DNA from: Leptospira paudalimensis
GTDB taxonomy: Bacteria > Spirochaetota > Leptospiria > Leptospirales > Leptospiraceae
Direction: 5' to 3'
Assembly (NCBI RefSeq): GCF_026151345.1
Contig: NZ_JAMQPR010000001.1
Location: 2,614,676-2,678,675 of the forward strand
Length of the DNA stretch: 64,000 nucleotides
Part shown: piece after piece, positions 43,376-52,319 of the stretch
How the letters are laid out: every line of letters begins with the position of its first letter
How positions within the stretch are numbered: the first letter of the stretch is position 1
Notes under the pieces: generated by a model
The model's database searches: none
Told to the model about the DNA's origin: nothing
The model's input: the letters and a program-made list of their open reading frames with translations, nothing else
Position numbers and translations under genes: made by a program

Positions 43376-45883
43376 TTATTTGGGTTGGAATTCTAAACGA
43401 TACTTGCCATCCCCCACTTGGCTTTTCGAATATAGGATTTTTCTGTGGACCCCATTGATATAATCATCCACAAGATTTCCATAAAAAGGACTTCCTAAAT
43501 TCCCACTATTCCCAATCGGAAGTTGTGTCACTGACTCATCGAACCTTCCGTAATCAATGACCCTACGTTTGGAAGGTCCTGCCATAGCAGTCCAATCCTC
43601 TTTCATCAGTTTGTATTTTAAATTATTTACAACTTCGGCTCCACCAGCACTTGGTAAGGGACCAATATTAAAAACACCACCTATCAATGGTAAAACGCCT
43701 AGTGGATGAGGGTGTTTGATTTTGTATAAATATTTCCATTTCCAAAGACTTGGTGAGGCAGAAACATTTTTTTCCAAATATCTGGCAGTTAGTTCAATGG
43801 AACGATTTAAGATATCAGTTCTTGTTTCCAAGGTTTCTACTGTTCGAAGGTCATCCCAATAATTTGAATTTGGATTACGGATGAATCGACGGTACGCATT
43901 CCAATACTCTGCCATGTCCCCATACAGTTCGAAGTGTTCAGGTCCCATTTCATCTATGAGAAGTTCTTTCATTGTGATGTAAAAGAAAACATCATACACA
44001 GCTGCCCCTTGGGACTCTGGAAAATGTTCAAAATTCCAATTTTTAAGGATTTCTAAAACTTTTTTGCCACCTAACGTTTTTGGTTCCTTCACGGAAGAAA
44101 ACAAAATCTCTAAGTATTCTGGTGCAAAAGAAGAAACTGTATCATTTTGAATGGCTGCTAGTTCTTCCAAACTCCATTTTTCTTGGGTTTCAAGAATTCC
44201 AACTAACCGTTGAAAACGATCTGGTGGTTGCCAATTTCCTTCAGGTTTACCAAGTCCAGGTAATTTTCCACTTGTGACGAGGTTATTGGCCGTGACTATG
44301 ATCCCATTTTTGGGATTGATGATCTTAGGATTGTCCTTAGACGGAACATAACCTATCACATCATTTTCACCTGTCGAACCTTCTAAAATTTTTCTTGGAT
44401 TTCCAGATTTTAGGATTGGGAATCTTCCCACTGCATAATAGGCAATGTTCCCTGCTTTATCTGCGTAACTAAAATTGAGGCCCGGTGCTCCAATCATAGA
44501 GGAGGCAGAATCCAATTCTTGAAATGACTTTGATTTACCCATCTTATACAAAACATCTAAGAGTGGATTGTCTAGATGGTGATGTGCCCAGTACAAACTA
44601 ACTGGCCTACCTTTATAACCTTTTATGTGTTCGGTGATGATTGGCCCGTGGTTTGTGATCGCAACTTCATACGGAATTTTAGTTCCATCTTTTTGTTTGA
44701 TCTCATCTTTATAATAAGTTAATTCTTTCCAATTGGAACCTGACTTATATTTACCAGCTTCAATGGTTTCCATATACAAATTCACATCATCTTGTTCGAG
44801 CATGGTTAAACCCCATGCCTTGTCCCTATTATGAGCAATGAGTGGAAAAGGAATAATGGACAAAAAGTAACCATAGTTTTCGTAACCTGGGTATTCGATA
44901 TACGCTTCATACCAAGCACCTGGATTGGATAAAGCAATATGTGGGTCATTGGCAAGAACTGCACCACCACTCGCAGAACGACTGGGACCAACAAGCCACG
45001 AATTACTACCTTCTAATGGTTCAATCGGGAGGTTTAGTGAACTCACAAACGTTACCAATTGCTTTAAGTTGGTGATATCTTTGTTTACTTGTGTGAGTGA
45101 ACTTTTAATATCACGGCCTTTTATTTCATACTTTGGATTTAGGTTTGGAACCGGAAGATTTGATGTTAATTTTTTAACACCAGGTTGGGATTCCAAAATG
45201 GAGGCATTTGGTTCAAAATCATACCTTGGAAATAATTCGCTAGCCGATCTACCAACTAACTCAGATTCCATGATAGAATACAAACTATCAGATTTAATCC
45301 CTTCTGCAAATGAAAATCCCATATAAAATAAGAACGAAATCGCATCCACCCGGTCAAAAGGTCGAGGTTTGATCCCAAGGATTGTGTATTCAATGGGTAA
45401 TGGTTCAGTTTCTAAGAAATGATTTACACCTTCCAAAAACCAATCCAATTGTTCCCAAGCTTCTGGATAAATGTGTTTTGTTTGATTGGCGTAGTTTTCC
45501 GCAGTTTGTTTCAATAATAACGATTTTAAAAATTGATCGGATGGGATGAGTTTTTCACCAAAAATTTCAGTGAGTTCACCTTTCCCAATCCTTCTCTGTA
45601 ATTCCATTTGGAAAATCCGATCCTGCGCCATGGTAAAACCTAACGCAAAATATGCGGACTTTGCATCCTCACCAACAATATGTGGAATTCCCACTTCGTC
45701 TCGAATGACTGTTGCTTTTGCAGTTAACTTTTCGGAACGAATTTCACCTTGGTACCTGGGAGCTTTTAAAGAAACAAGTCCCCAAAACAGGAAATGTAAG
45801 GTAATCGGTAAAGTTAGGATAAAAAGAAACAAGAGACTGAGGAATGGTCTCTTGTGAATGAATTTTTTAATTGAATGTATCAT
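43376..45883 (-). CDS. Penicillin acylase-family Ntn hydrolase
   Basis: 835 residues with an N-terminal membrane or signal segment (residues 14-36). After an alpha-chain region ('VIRDEVGIPHIVGEDAKSAY', 'FTMAQDRIFQMELQRR') comes the autoprocessing site 'LEGSNSWLVGPSRSASGG', in which the second Ser of 'GSNSW' or the first one becomes the N-terminal nucleophile of the beta chain. 'LANDPHIAL' follows as usual. Members hydrolyse acyl amides, for example acyl-homoserine lactones, penicillins or cyclic peptides; the substrate is not predictable here. It starts 3 bp after the upstream gene's stop. Confidence 0.9.
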   Translation of the reverse strand: MIHSIKKFIHKRPFLSLLFLFILTLPITLHFLFWGLVSLKAPRYQGEIRSEKLTAKATVIRDEVGIPHIVGEDAKSAYFALGFTMAQDRIFQMELQRRIGKGELTEIFGEKLIPSDQFLKSLLLKQTAENYANQTKHIYPEAWEQLDWFLEGVNHFLETEPLPIEYTILGIKPRPFDRVDAISFLFYMGFSFAEGIKSDSLYSIMESELVGRSASELFPRYDFEPNASILESQPGVKKLTSNLPVPNLNPKYEIKGRDIKSSLTQVNKDITNLKQLVTFVSSLNLPIEPLEGSNSWLVGPSRSASGGAVLANDPHIALSNPGAWYEAYIEYPGYENYGYFLSIIPFPLIAHNRDKAWGLTMLEQDDVNLYMETIEAGKYKSGSNWKELTYYKDEIKQKDGTKIPYEVAITNHGPIITEHIKGYKGRPVSLYWAHHHLDNPLLDVLYKMGKSKSFQELDSASSMIGAPGLNFSYADKAGNIAYYAVGRFPILKSGNPRKILEGSTGENDVIGYVPSKDNPKIINPKNGIIVTANNLVTSGKLPGLGKPEGNWQPPDRFQRLVGILETQEKWSLEELAAIQNDTVSSFAPEYLEILFSSVKEPKTLGGKKVLEILKNWNFEHFPESQGAAVYDVFFYITMKELLIDEMGPEHFELYGDMAEYWNAYRRFIRNPNSNYWDDLRTVETLETRTDILNRSIELTARYLEKNVSASPSLWKWKYLYKIKHPHPLGVLPLIGGVFNIGPLPSAGGAEVVNNLKYKLMKEDWTAMAGPSKRRVIDYGRFDESVTQLPIGNSGNLGSPFYGNLVDDYINGVHRKILYSKSQVGDGKYRLEFQPK

Positions 45884-45886
45884 ACT

Positions 45887-47089
45887 TTATTGTAGTGCTT
45901 TAATTTGACGAATTCGGTTTTGTTTATCAGCTGAGTCCCAAGCCGCATTGGAAAAAGATTCAACTTTATAGTATTTGGTTTTGTATTCATCTTTGTAAGG
46001 GAGAACTAATTCACGATCAGGTTCTGTTGTTTTTGCTGCCTGGATTTTACGTAAACCTTCTGCGCCTTGGTTAAACCAATCAGGATCAATCGGCAAATTG
46101 ACTCGATGCCCTCTAAAAGAAGTAGCAAGGTAAGGTCCATCTAAGTCTTTATCACGTAGGATTTTCCCAAAAAAAGTAAATTCTACTTCATTTGATCCAG
46201 AAACAAGATCACCGTCATACACTGCATAGGCGATGTATTCACCATTCTTTTCATCCTTTAAATTGGCTTCTAAATGGTATTTTCCTTTTTTGTATACATT
46301 GACTACTGCTCTTACAATGAGAGACCCATCTTGGAGTGAGTCCGAAAAAACTCCATTAAACTCTGCAGGAATGGAAGGACTGGAAAAAAAACTAGAAGTT
46401 AATGTTGTTTTTAAATTTTCAGGACCATATGTAATTTCAGCTACAAGAGACATTTGTCCCCAATCAGCTTTTTGTGGTTTCCATGAGAATGTATGAATGT
46501 TATCACCTCTTGTTTGGTCACCATCGGTTCCACTATCGTTAACTGATGCACTCACCACACCAAATCGTTGTCCTTCCCACTCTTTGAAAACTTGGTGTGA
46601 ATCAATAGAAACTTTTACACGATTCCTTGCTTTATCTCGACATTCGAGTGTAACATACATCATATCCTTATTTCCAATCACTGCCCATGTTTTTGGTTGG
46701 AATAAACATACATAACCTGTTGGTTCGTTCGTTTTTGCATCGATTGTATAATCTGGGGATGTTTCAATGATGAATGGGAACGCTAAATCATGATTGAGAA
46801 TTGACATTGGTCTTGAGAAGGGTGGGTATTCAGCCCATTCTAAGTATTTTTCTAATATATATTCAGGAGTTGCTCCGTCATCAGGAATCCCTTCTCCTCC
46901 ATCACCACCTTCTCCACCTGATTCATTTCCTTGCGTTGGATCCGAATTTCTTGCCATTCTTTCTTGTCTTGCTTTCTCTTTTGCTTCTTGGTCAGAACCG
47001 AAACCATCCTTAACGAAATAAAAGATCAAACCTACTAATACTAGTATAACAACAGTTAGATACACACCGTATCTACGAAATAAATCCAT
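45887..47089 (-). CDS. Membrane-anchored protein of unknown function
   Basis: 400 residues. One N-terminal membrane segment (residues 8-26), then a low-complexity Glu/Gly-rich linker (about residues 50-72), then a beta-rich periplasmic part of 320 residues with several 'YxVxGxN'-like strand patterns and two Cys. No named domain recognised. It sits 3 bp upstream of the penicillin-acylase-type gene, so the two proteins are probably made together. Confidence 0.7.
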   Translation of the reverse strand: MDLFRRYGVYLTVVILVLVGLIFYFVKDGFGSDQEAKEKARQERMARNSDPTQGNESGGEGGDGGEGIPDDGATPEYILEKYLEWAEYPPFSRPMSILNHDLAFPFIIETSPDYTIDAKTNEPTGYVCLFQPKTWAVIGNKDMMYVTLECRDKARNRVKVSIDSHQVFKEWEGQRFGVVSASVNDSGTDGDQTRGDNIHTFSWKPQKADWGQMSLVAEITYGPENLKTTLTSSFFSSPSIPAEFNGVFSDSLQDGSLIVRAVVNVYKKGKYHLEANLKDEKNGEYIAYAVYDGDLVSGSNEVEFTFFGKILRDKDLDGPYLATSFRGHRVNLPIDPDWFNQGAEGLRKIQAAKTTEPDRELVLPYKDEYKTKYYKVESFSNAAWDSADKQNRIRQIKALQ

Positions 47090-47159
47090 ACGCTCCCTTC
47101 CTTATCTTTAATAAAACGGTTAAGAGCCTTGTCGGTTTTGAAACGATGTAAAGTAAAAT

Positions 47160-47825
47160 TTAAATGGAAAAGAGACTCGCGATTGATTCAGAAATCGGAA
47201 TTTCAGTCGGAATAGGCATCTGTTTCCATTCTTCATAGTATTTGTATACTGTTCGTGAATAAGAAGGAACACCACCAAAACGTTTGTATCCACCTAAACC
47301 AGCATTATAAGATAACAATGCAGCTTCGAGAGATTCAGTGCGTTCCATTAGATAATTTAAATAAAGAACACCTAATATTAAATTTGTTTCAGGTTCCAAA
47401 AGATCTTTTTCCGAATGAAACGGGATTCCTTCTTTATTTGCAAGCCACTTCGCCGTTTCCGGCATCACTTGCATAAGGCCAATAGCACCTTTATGTGATT
47501 TTGCTCGAGTATTGAATTGTGATTCCGTTTGGATGAGGCCAACCAAAAACCCCAATTTGTCCATTGGTTCTTTTGCAGTAGTGACTTTCTCTTTTGGGAA
47601 TCGAATGTGGTAAGAAGCCCTTTCAATCACTGTGACCAAGTCCTTTTGTTCCTTTTTGGAAAGACCGGGTCGGTTTTTCGCAACGAGGGAATGTAATTTT
47701 ACCCTTGCGGAAAGATCACTTGGACTGTTTCCTGAAGGGTTGATTTTCCCGTACGATTCGAAGAGAAAGACCAAACCCAAACCAAATACAGCGATTTTAT
47801 GGAAGAAATTGGATTGTTTTCGCAT
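47160..47825 (-). CDS. Lytic murein transglycosylase (SLT domain)
   Basis: 221 residues from ATG 47825. The signal-like segment is at about residues 9-24. The SLT domain has the catalytic Glu101 in 'LVGLIQTESQFN', followed by 'SHKGAIGLMQVMPETAKWLA', 'NLILGVLYLNYLM' and 'ALLSYNAGLGGYKRF', the standard family order. It cuts the glycan chains of peptidoglycan in the periplasm. The frame is open back to 47969, through two regulatory palindromes; the chosen ATG starts the signal sequence. Divergent from the histidine kinase at 47910, 84 bp away. Confidence 0.92.
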   Translation of the reverse strand: MRKQSNFFHKIAVFGLGLVFLFESYGKINPSGNSPSDLSARVKLHSLVAKNRPGLSKKEQKDLVTVIERASYHIRFPKEKVTTAKEPMDKLGFLVGLIQTESQFNTRAKSHKGAIGLMQVMPETAKWLANKEGIPFHSEKDLLEPETNLILGVLYLNYLMERTESLEAALLSYNAGLGGYKRFGGVPSYSRTVYKYYEEWKQMPIPTEIPISESIASLFSI

Positions 47826-47840
47826 GGTGACTGAGTGTCT

Positions 47841-47865
47841 CCTTATTGTGCAATGCACAATAAGG
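47841..47865. promoter_or_regulatory. 25 bp palindrome between transglycosylase and kinase genes
   Basis: Arms CCTTATTGTGCA / TGCACAATAAGG around a single A, with core TTGTGC-AAT-GCACAA (47846-47860). The same core with GAT in the middle recurs at 47903-47917. It starts 15 bp upstream of the transglycosylase ATG. Confidence 0.68.
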
Positions 47866-47902
47866 CCAGTGTCTGGCACCACTCTCTGGTGGCAAGGGGA
47901 AT

Positions 47903-47917
47903 TTGTGCGATGCACAA
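47903..47917. promoter_or_regulatory. Second copy of the TTGTGC-N3-GCACAA palindrome, over the kinase start codon
   Basis: TTGTGC-GAT-GCACAA. The central AT belongs to the ATG at 47910. Centre-to-centre distance to the first copy is 57 bp. Confidence 0.66.
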
Positions 47918-50363
47918 CGGAAAAAACGGACAAATGGGAAATGCTTGCCGAAAGATTCTTCGCTCGCATTTCTGGAAAGGCTTGGCACCAACTCTCAACC
48001 TTTACAGTTTCTTCTATTTCGGACTCAGTTTGGTCAGTGGGATTGCCTATATTTACTTTCGTTCGAGAAAAGAGGACCTGACCCCTAGTTTTAGAGGATT
48101 ACTCATCCCTTTACTCAGTTTGTTTTATTGGTCCATTGCTTGGTCGATTTGTAATTCGTTCTTACACCACCTTACAGCCTACGTATTTGTTTTTCTAAAA
48201 AATCCTGCCATTCTCGTCCTGGGTGTATCTACTTCTGAGTTAGCATTTCGGTTCCAAAAAGACTTATTCCCACGTTGGCGTAAATGGAGTTTGCGAATCC
48301 AAACAGGACTTGCTATCGTTGCAGGTTTGTGGAATGGAATCGGTTTCTTTTTTCGCGAAATTCGTTTTGATCCCAAAATGGAATTTTATGTTCCCGTTCA
48401 ATCGTCAGAAAACACGTTGATCCAATTTTCCATTTTGTCCATTGCGATTGTTCTTTGTTTGGTTCTAGTGAATACCTTAGCTGCTCTATTTGCAAAATAC
48501 AAACGATTAGATGGATCCAAAAAAAGAGCAACTGGTGGATTTATCTTAGCAATCTTAGGAATCCTTTCTTTAGCATTTGCTGACATTCTTGTTGATCTCA
48601 ATTATGTAAGTAAACCTACTTATTTATTTGTTCTGACCAATCTTACAATCATCATCATGACCATTCTTGTTTTGGTTTCACTCAATCAAGACACTGTTCC
48701 TTCAACTGTTGGATTCAAGATTATGACTTTTAATCTAACAATTTTGTATCTCATACTTTCGATTGTTGCAAATTTTTTGTTCAATCGTTTCCGTATCGAC
48801 ATTCAAAATGAAATGAGTCGAGAAAAACATAATATCAAAACTCAATTGGAACTTGGAAACATTTATCCTTTTGTATATTTATCTGACCTCGTCATTGACA
48901 TGCAGGAAAAAAACTTTCGCATCAATAAAATTGAATTCTCAGAAAATCAAATTGAAACCTTACAGAACAGAATTCCTTCCTATGAATTTTTCAAAGTGGA
49001 TACATTCAACAATGATCCTACTGGAATTTATTGGACTTCTGATTTTTTCGCGAAAAACCATCACTTTTTAGTCGCAATCCCTTACATTGAGTACAGAGAA
49101 AAGGTTCACCAAACTGTTGTATGGTTAATCATAACGCTACTTTTTTCGATTTTCACAATCTTTATGTTATACCCGGTACTACATAAAACTAGTATCGTTT
49201 TCCCTTTAACGAGACTTCTTTCTGGAATCAGAAGGATGCAATCAGGTGATTTATTTGTTTCAGTAGAAGTTTCCAGTAAAGATGAAATTGGCGAACTATC
49301 AAAAAGTTTTAATGAAATGATTTCGATCGTTAGGGAAGCAAGATTCCAACTCGAACAAAAAATTGAAGAAAGAACTGTATCTCTCAATAATACAATCTTA
49401 GAATTACGTGATACCCAGGAACAACTGTTACATGCAGAAAGAATGTCCACTTTGGGTAAAATCGCTGCAAGTGTAGCACATGAAATCAACAACCCACTCG
49501 CTGCCATCAAAGGGAGTATCCAATTCATAAAGGATAGTCAATTTTCCGATGATTCCGACCAACGTTCTCCATTAGAGGTCCAAGCAGATTCACTCATTGA
49601 AAGTTTCAAAAATCAAAAACGTTCGGAAGTCACATCCAGATTCAAACGAAAACGAGAACTCACAAACTTTTTTAGAGCAAAACAAGTTCCTGATCCAATC
49701 TCTCTTGCCGATACCTGTTTCGATTTTCATATGGAAGAGATACCATCTCATTATTTATTTATATTTGAATCCAAAGAAGGAATCGAAGCCTTCCAATCAA
49801 GACTCAATGAACACGTGATCCGATTCCATTTAGGAATCATTGAAACTGCAGTCGAACGTGCCTCAAAAATCGTATTCGCCTTAAAACACCACTCGTACCA
49901 AGGGCCTAAAGACAACCAAAAAGAATTATCTCTGAGAGAAGGCATTGAGTCAGTTTTAAGTATGTATTCCAAAAGTTGGAAACCCCATGTGGAGTTAGAA
50001 TGGAATTGTGAAGGAGACCCACTCGTATATGGGCATGCAGACGAACTTGTACAAGTATGGACCAATTTGGTCTATAATTCTTTCCAAGCCTGTCCTAGTG
50101 AAAACGGCAAAATTTCCATCAGTCTCAAAACTACCAATTCTGAAGCTGTAATACAAATCGAAGATAATGGAAAGGGAATTCCCGAAGACATCTTACCTCG
50201 GATCTTTGAACCATTTTTCACAACAAAAGAGTTGGGAATGGGCACCGGACTCGGATTGTCTATCGTCCAAAAAATCATCGAAAACCACCAAGGGAAAATC
50301 CAAGTCCAAAGCCAACCAGGGAAAACCCTCTTCACCATCCACCTCCCCCTAGCAAATTCCTAG
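47910..50363 (+). CDS. Membrane-bound sensor histidine kinase with insertion in the dimerisation domain
   Basis: 817 residues from ATG 47910, which has AAGGGGA nine bases upstream; the frame is open further back. About eight N-terminal membrane segments are followed by a periplasmic-type region (about residues 295-400), another membrane segment, a HAMP domain ('LLSGIRRMQSGDLFVSVEVS') and a HisKA domain with His524 in 'VAHEINNPLAAIKG'. About 90 extra residues lie between the two HisKA helices. The HATPase domain has 'NLVYNSFQAC', 'EDNGKGIPEDI' and 'GMGTGLGLSIV'. It should autophosphorylate and pass phosphate to a response regulator not encoded next to it. Confidence 0.92.
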   Translation: MHNGKNGQMGNACRKILRSHFWKGLAPTLNLYSFFYFGLSLVSGIAYIYFRSRKEDLTPSFRGLLIPLLSLFYWSIAWSICNSFLHHLTAYVFVFLKNPAILVLGVSTSELAFRFQKDLFPRWRKWSLRIQTGLAIVAGLWNGIGFFFREIRFDPKMEFYVPVQSSENTLIQFSILSIAIVLCLVLVNTLAALFAKYKRLDGSKKRATGGFILAILGILSLAFADILVDLNYVSKPTYLFVLTNLTIIIMTILVLVSLNQDTVPSTVGFKIMTFNLTILYLILSIVANFLFNRFRIDIQNEMSREKHNIKTQLELGNIYPFVYLSDLVIDMQEKNFRINKIEFSENQIETLQNRIPSYEFFKVDTFNNDPTGIYWTSDFFAKNHHFLVAIPYIEYREKVHQTVVWLIITLLFSIFTIFMLYPVLHKTSIVFPLTRLLSGIRRMQSGDLFVSVEVSSKDEIGELSKSFNEMISIVREARFQLEQKIEERTVSLNNTILELRDTQEQLLHAERMSTLGKIAASVAHEINNPLAAIKGSIQFIKDSQFSDDSDQRSPLEVQADSLIESFKNQKRSEVTSRFKRKRELTNFFRAKQVPDPISLADTCFDFHMEEIPSHYLFIFESKEGIEAFQSRLNEHVIRFHLGIIETAVERASKIVFALKHHSYQGPKDNQKELSLREGIESVLSMYSKSWKPHVELEWNCEGDPLVYGHADELVQVWTNLVYNSFQACPSENGKISISLKTTNSEAVIQIEDNGKGIPEDILPRIFEPFFTTKELGMGTGLGLSIVQKIIENHQGKIQVQSQPGKTLFTIHLPLANS

Positions 50364-50508
50364 GATTTCTCAGGTAGTTTTGTCATGAAACCAGCGACAA
50401 TGGCAAAATTATGTTAAAATTTTGTCTAAATTGGTCAAAAAAATTCTTGTCAATCTTTTGCCAAACTTATACAACAAGAGAAACATCAAACGGGAATAGG
50501 AAAATACC

Positions 50509-51315
50509 ATGCGAACTCTCCTCACAGCCATCACAACTTTGCTCCTAGCAGGGTCACTCAGCGCACAAACTTACACTGTGTTCATACACGGAAAATCAGA
50601 CAAAAACCATAACGGTGTGGGAACCACTGATGTGAACGGGTATTGGGGTTCTTCTGTGAATTCCGTAGGCGGAACTCGCATTTTCATTGGATACGATGGA
50701 ACAACTGATCCTAGATCCTACGGTTCTTCTCGTGCCCAAACAAATATTTCCACAGGACTTACTAACTATTGCAAAGGGGCAAACTCTTGCAAAATCGTAT
50801 GCCACTCGGCTGGATGTTATGCAATTGAATATTGGTTATCTAATTTAGGTTCTACTGCTTCTTCGAAAGGTTTTAACCTCACAAAAGTGACTGCACTTGC
50901 TGCTGCCTCTGGCGGATCGGAACTTGCAAACGCATTGAACGGAATCACTTTCGGTTTTGGTGGAAATGCAATGGACAAATCACTCATCGTAACAACTGCT
51001 CGTGGTGCATTTAACCATAATAATACGGCTGGTGTTGCAGTGAATCATGTCCCTGGTTACAAAGGTATGTTCGGAGCTTCTGCCATCCTTCCTGGTGAAG
51101 ATGATTACGCTGTTGCTTACCACTCTTCTTGTGGTTACAACCGTGCAGGTGGTTTAAACAAATGCCAATCTTCTCTTACACAATATGAAGGATTATGGCC
51201 ATTTGGTTCGAACAAAACATATAACCAATACAGTGGTCACTACCGTGCCCCTTCAGTTTCTTCCACTGGATTGTATCTAGACCATGGTCAGATCAAAACA
51301 GAAGGTTGGAGATAA
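50509..51315 (+). CDS. Secreted Cys-rich hydrolase-like protein, paralogue 1
   Basis: 268 residues with a signal peptide cut after 'AGSLSA' (residue 19). The mature part begins 'QTYTVFIHGKSDKNHNGVG', typical of the first strand and oxyanion loop of alpha/beta hydrolases, and has an elbow 'IVCHSAGCYAI' with candidate nucleophile Ser100. The first Gly of the usual Gly-x-Ser-x-Gly is a Cys here. Four cysteines (88, 94, 98, 103) crowd this elbow and two more (208, 219) follow. Candidate acid and base are Asp198/199 and His205 or His259. First of three tandem paralogues; a possible promoter (TTGTCA, 17 bp, TACAAC) lies near 50450-50480. Confidence 0.75.
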   Translation: MRTLLTAITTLLLAGSLSAQTYTVFIHGKSDKNHNGVGTTDVNGYWGSSVNSVGGTRIFIGYDGTTDPRSYGSSRAQTNISTGLTNYCKGANSCKIVCHSAGCYAIEYWLSNLGSTASSKGFNLTKVTALAAASGGSELANALNGITFGFGGNAMDKSLIVTTARGAFNHNNTAGVAVNHVPGYKGMFGASAILPGEDDYAVAYHSSCGYNRAGGLNKCQSSLTQYEGLWPFGSNKTYNQYSGHYRAPSVSSTGLYLDHGQIKTEGWR

Positions 51316-51354
51316 ATTTAGGAATCATTGATAGAAAGGAAAAGGAAAAAAGAG

Positions 51355-52161
51355 ATGCGTAGCTCAATCACAACAATACTTGCGTTCCTCGTTGCAGGAT
51401 CGCTTAGTGCACAAACCTATACCGTGTTCATTCACGGTAAATCGGACAAAAACCACAATGGCGTGGGAACAACAGACGTAAATTCGTACTGGGGTTCTTC
51501 CACTAGTTCAGTTTCTGGATCTAAAATTTTCATCGGATACGATGGAACTTCTGACCCAAGAACATACGGATCTGCTCGCGCACAAACAAACATTGCGACA
51601 GGTTTAACAAACTACTGTAAAGGTGCAAACTCTTGTAAAATTGTATGCCATTCTGCAGGTTGTTATGCGATTGAGTATTGGTTATCCAATTTAGGTTCTA
51701 CTGCATCCTCTAAAGGTTTTAACCTTACTGGTGTAACTGCACTAGCTGCTGCTTCTGGTGGATCAGAACTTGCTTCCGCACTTAACGGAATTACTTTTGG
51801 TTTCGCTGGAAACGCAATGGACAAGTCACTCATCGTTTCTACTGCACGCGGAGCATTCAACCATAACAACACTGCTGGTGTTGCTGTGAACCACGTACCT
51901 GGTTACAAAGGTTTAATTGGAGCTTCTGCAATCCTTCCTGGAGAAGATGACTATGCTGTAGCGTATCACTCTTCCTGCGGATACAACAAAGCGGGTGGAC
52001 TCAATAAATGCCAATCTTCTCTCACTCAAAGTGAAGGGATTTGGCCTTTCAACTCCAATGTAACATACACACAATACAGTGGCCACTACAGAGCTCCTTC
52101 TGTTTCTTCTACTGGTCTTTACCTTGACCATGGACAACTCAAAGGAGAAGGATACCGATAG
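51355..52161 (+). CDS. Secreted Cys-rich hydrolase-like protein, paralogue 2
   Basis: 268 residues from ATG 51355, which begins the same signal peptide as paralogue 1 ('MRSSITTILAFLVAGSLSA') and has GGAAAAAAGAG just upstream. The mature protein is very close to paralogue 1 throughout, with all six cysteines and the 'CHSAGC' elbow kept. The nucleotide sequence differs at many third positions, so the duplication is not recent everywhere. It begins 39 bp after paralogue 1 and is followed by a strong terminator. Confidence 0.75.
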   Translation: MRSSITTILAFLVAGSLSAQTYTVFIHGKSDKNHNGVGTTDVNSYWGSSTSSVSGSKIFIGYDGTSDPRTYGSARAQTNIATGLTNYCKGANSCKIVCHSAGCYAIEYWLSNLGSTASSKGFNLTGVTALAAASGGSELASALNGITFGFAGNAMDKSLIVSTARGAFNHNNTAGVAVNHVPGYKGLIGASAILPGEDDYAVAYHSSCGYNKAGGLNKCQSSLTQSEGIWPFNSNVTYTQYSGHYRAPSVSSTGLYLDHGQLKGEGYR

Positions 52162-52203
52162 GATCGGATTCTACTCCTAATCTTACCAATCTTTGGTAGG
52201 ACC

Positions 52204-52237
52204 AAAAGACCAGCCATTTCGGCTGGTCTTTTTTTTG
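52204..52237 (+). terminator. Terminator after paralogue 2
   Basis: Stem AAAAGACCAGCC / GGCTGGTCTTTT with loop ATTTC and an eight-T run. Perfect and GC-rich at the base, so strong. It makes paralogue 3 dependent on its own promoter. Confidence 0.93.
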
Positions 52238-52319
52238 CCCAAATACAATACAAATTGACACATTTGACTTATTTATGGAATTTGTGTCTAAAGAAAGAAA
52301 ATCAGGAAAGGGAAAAACA

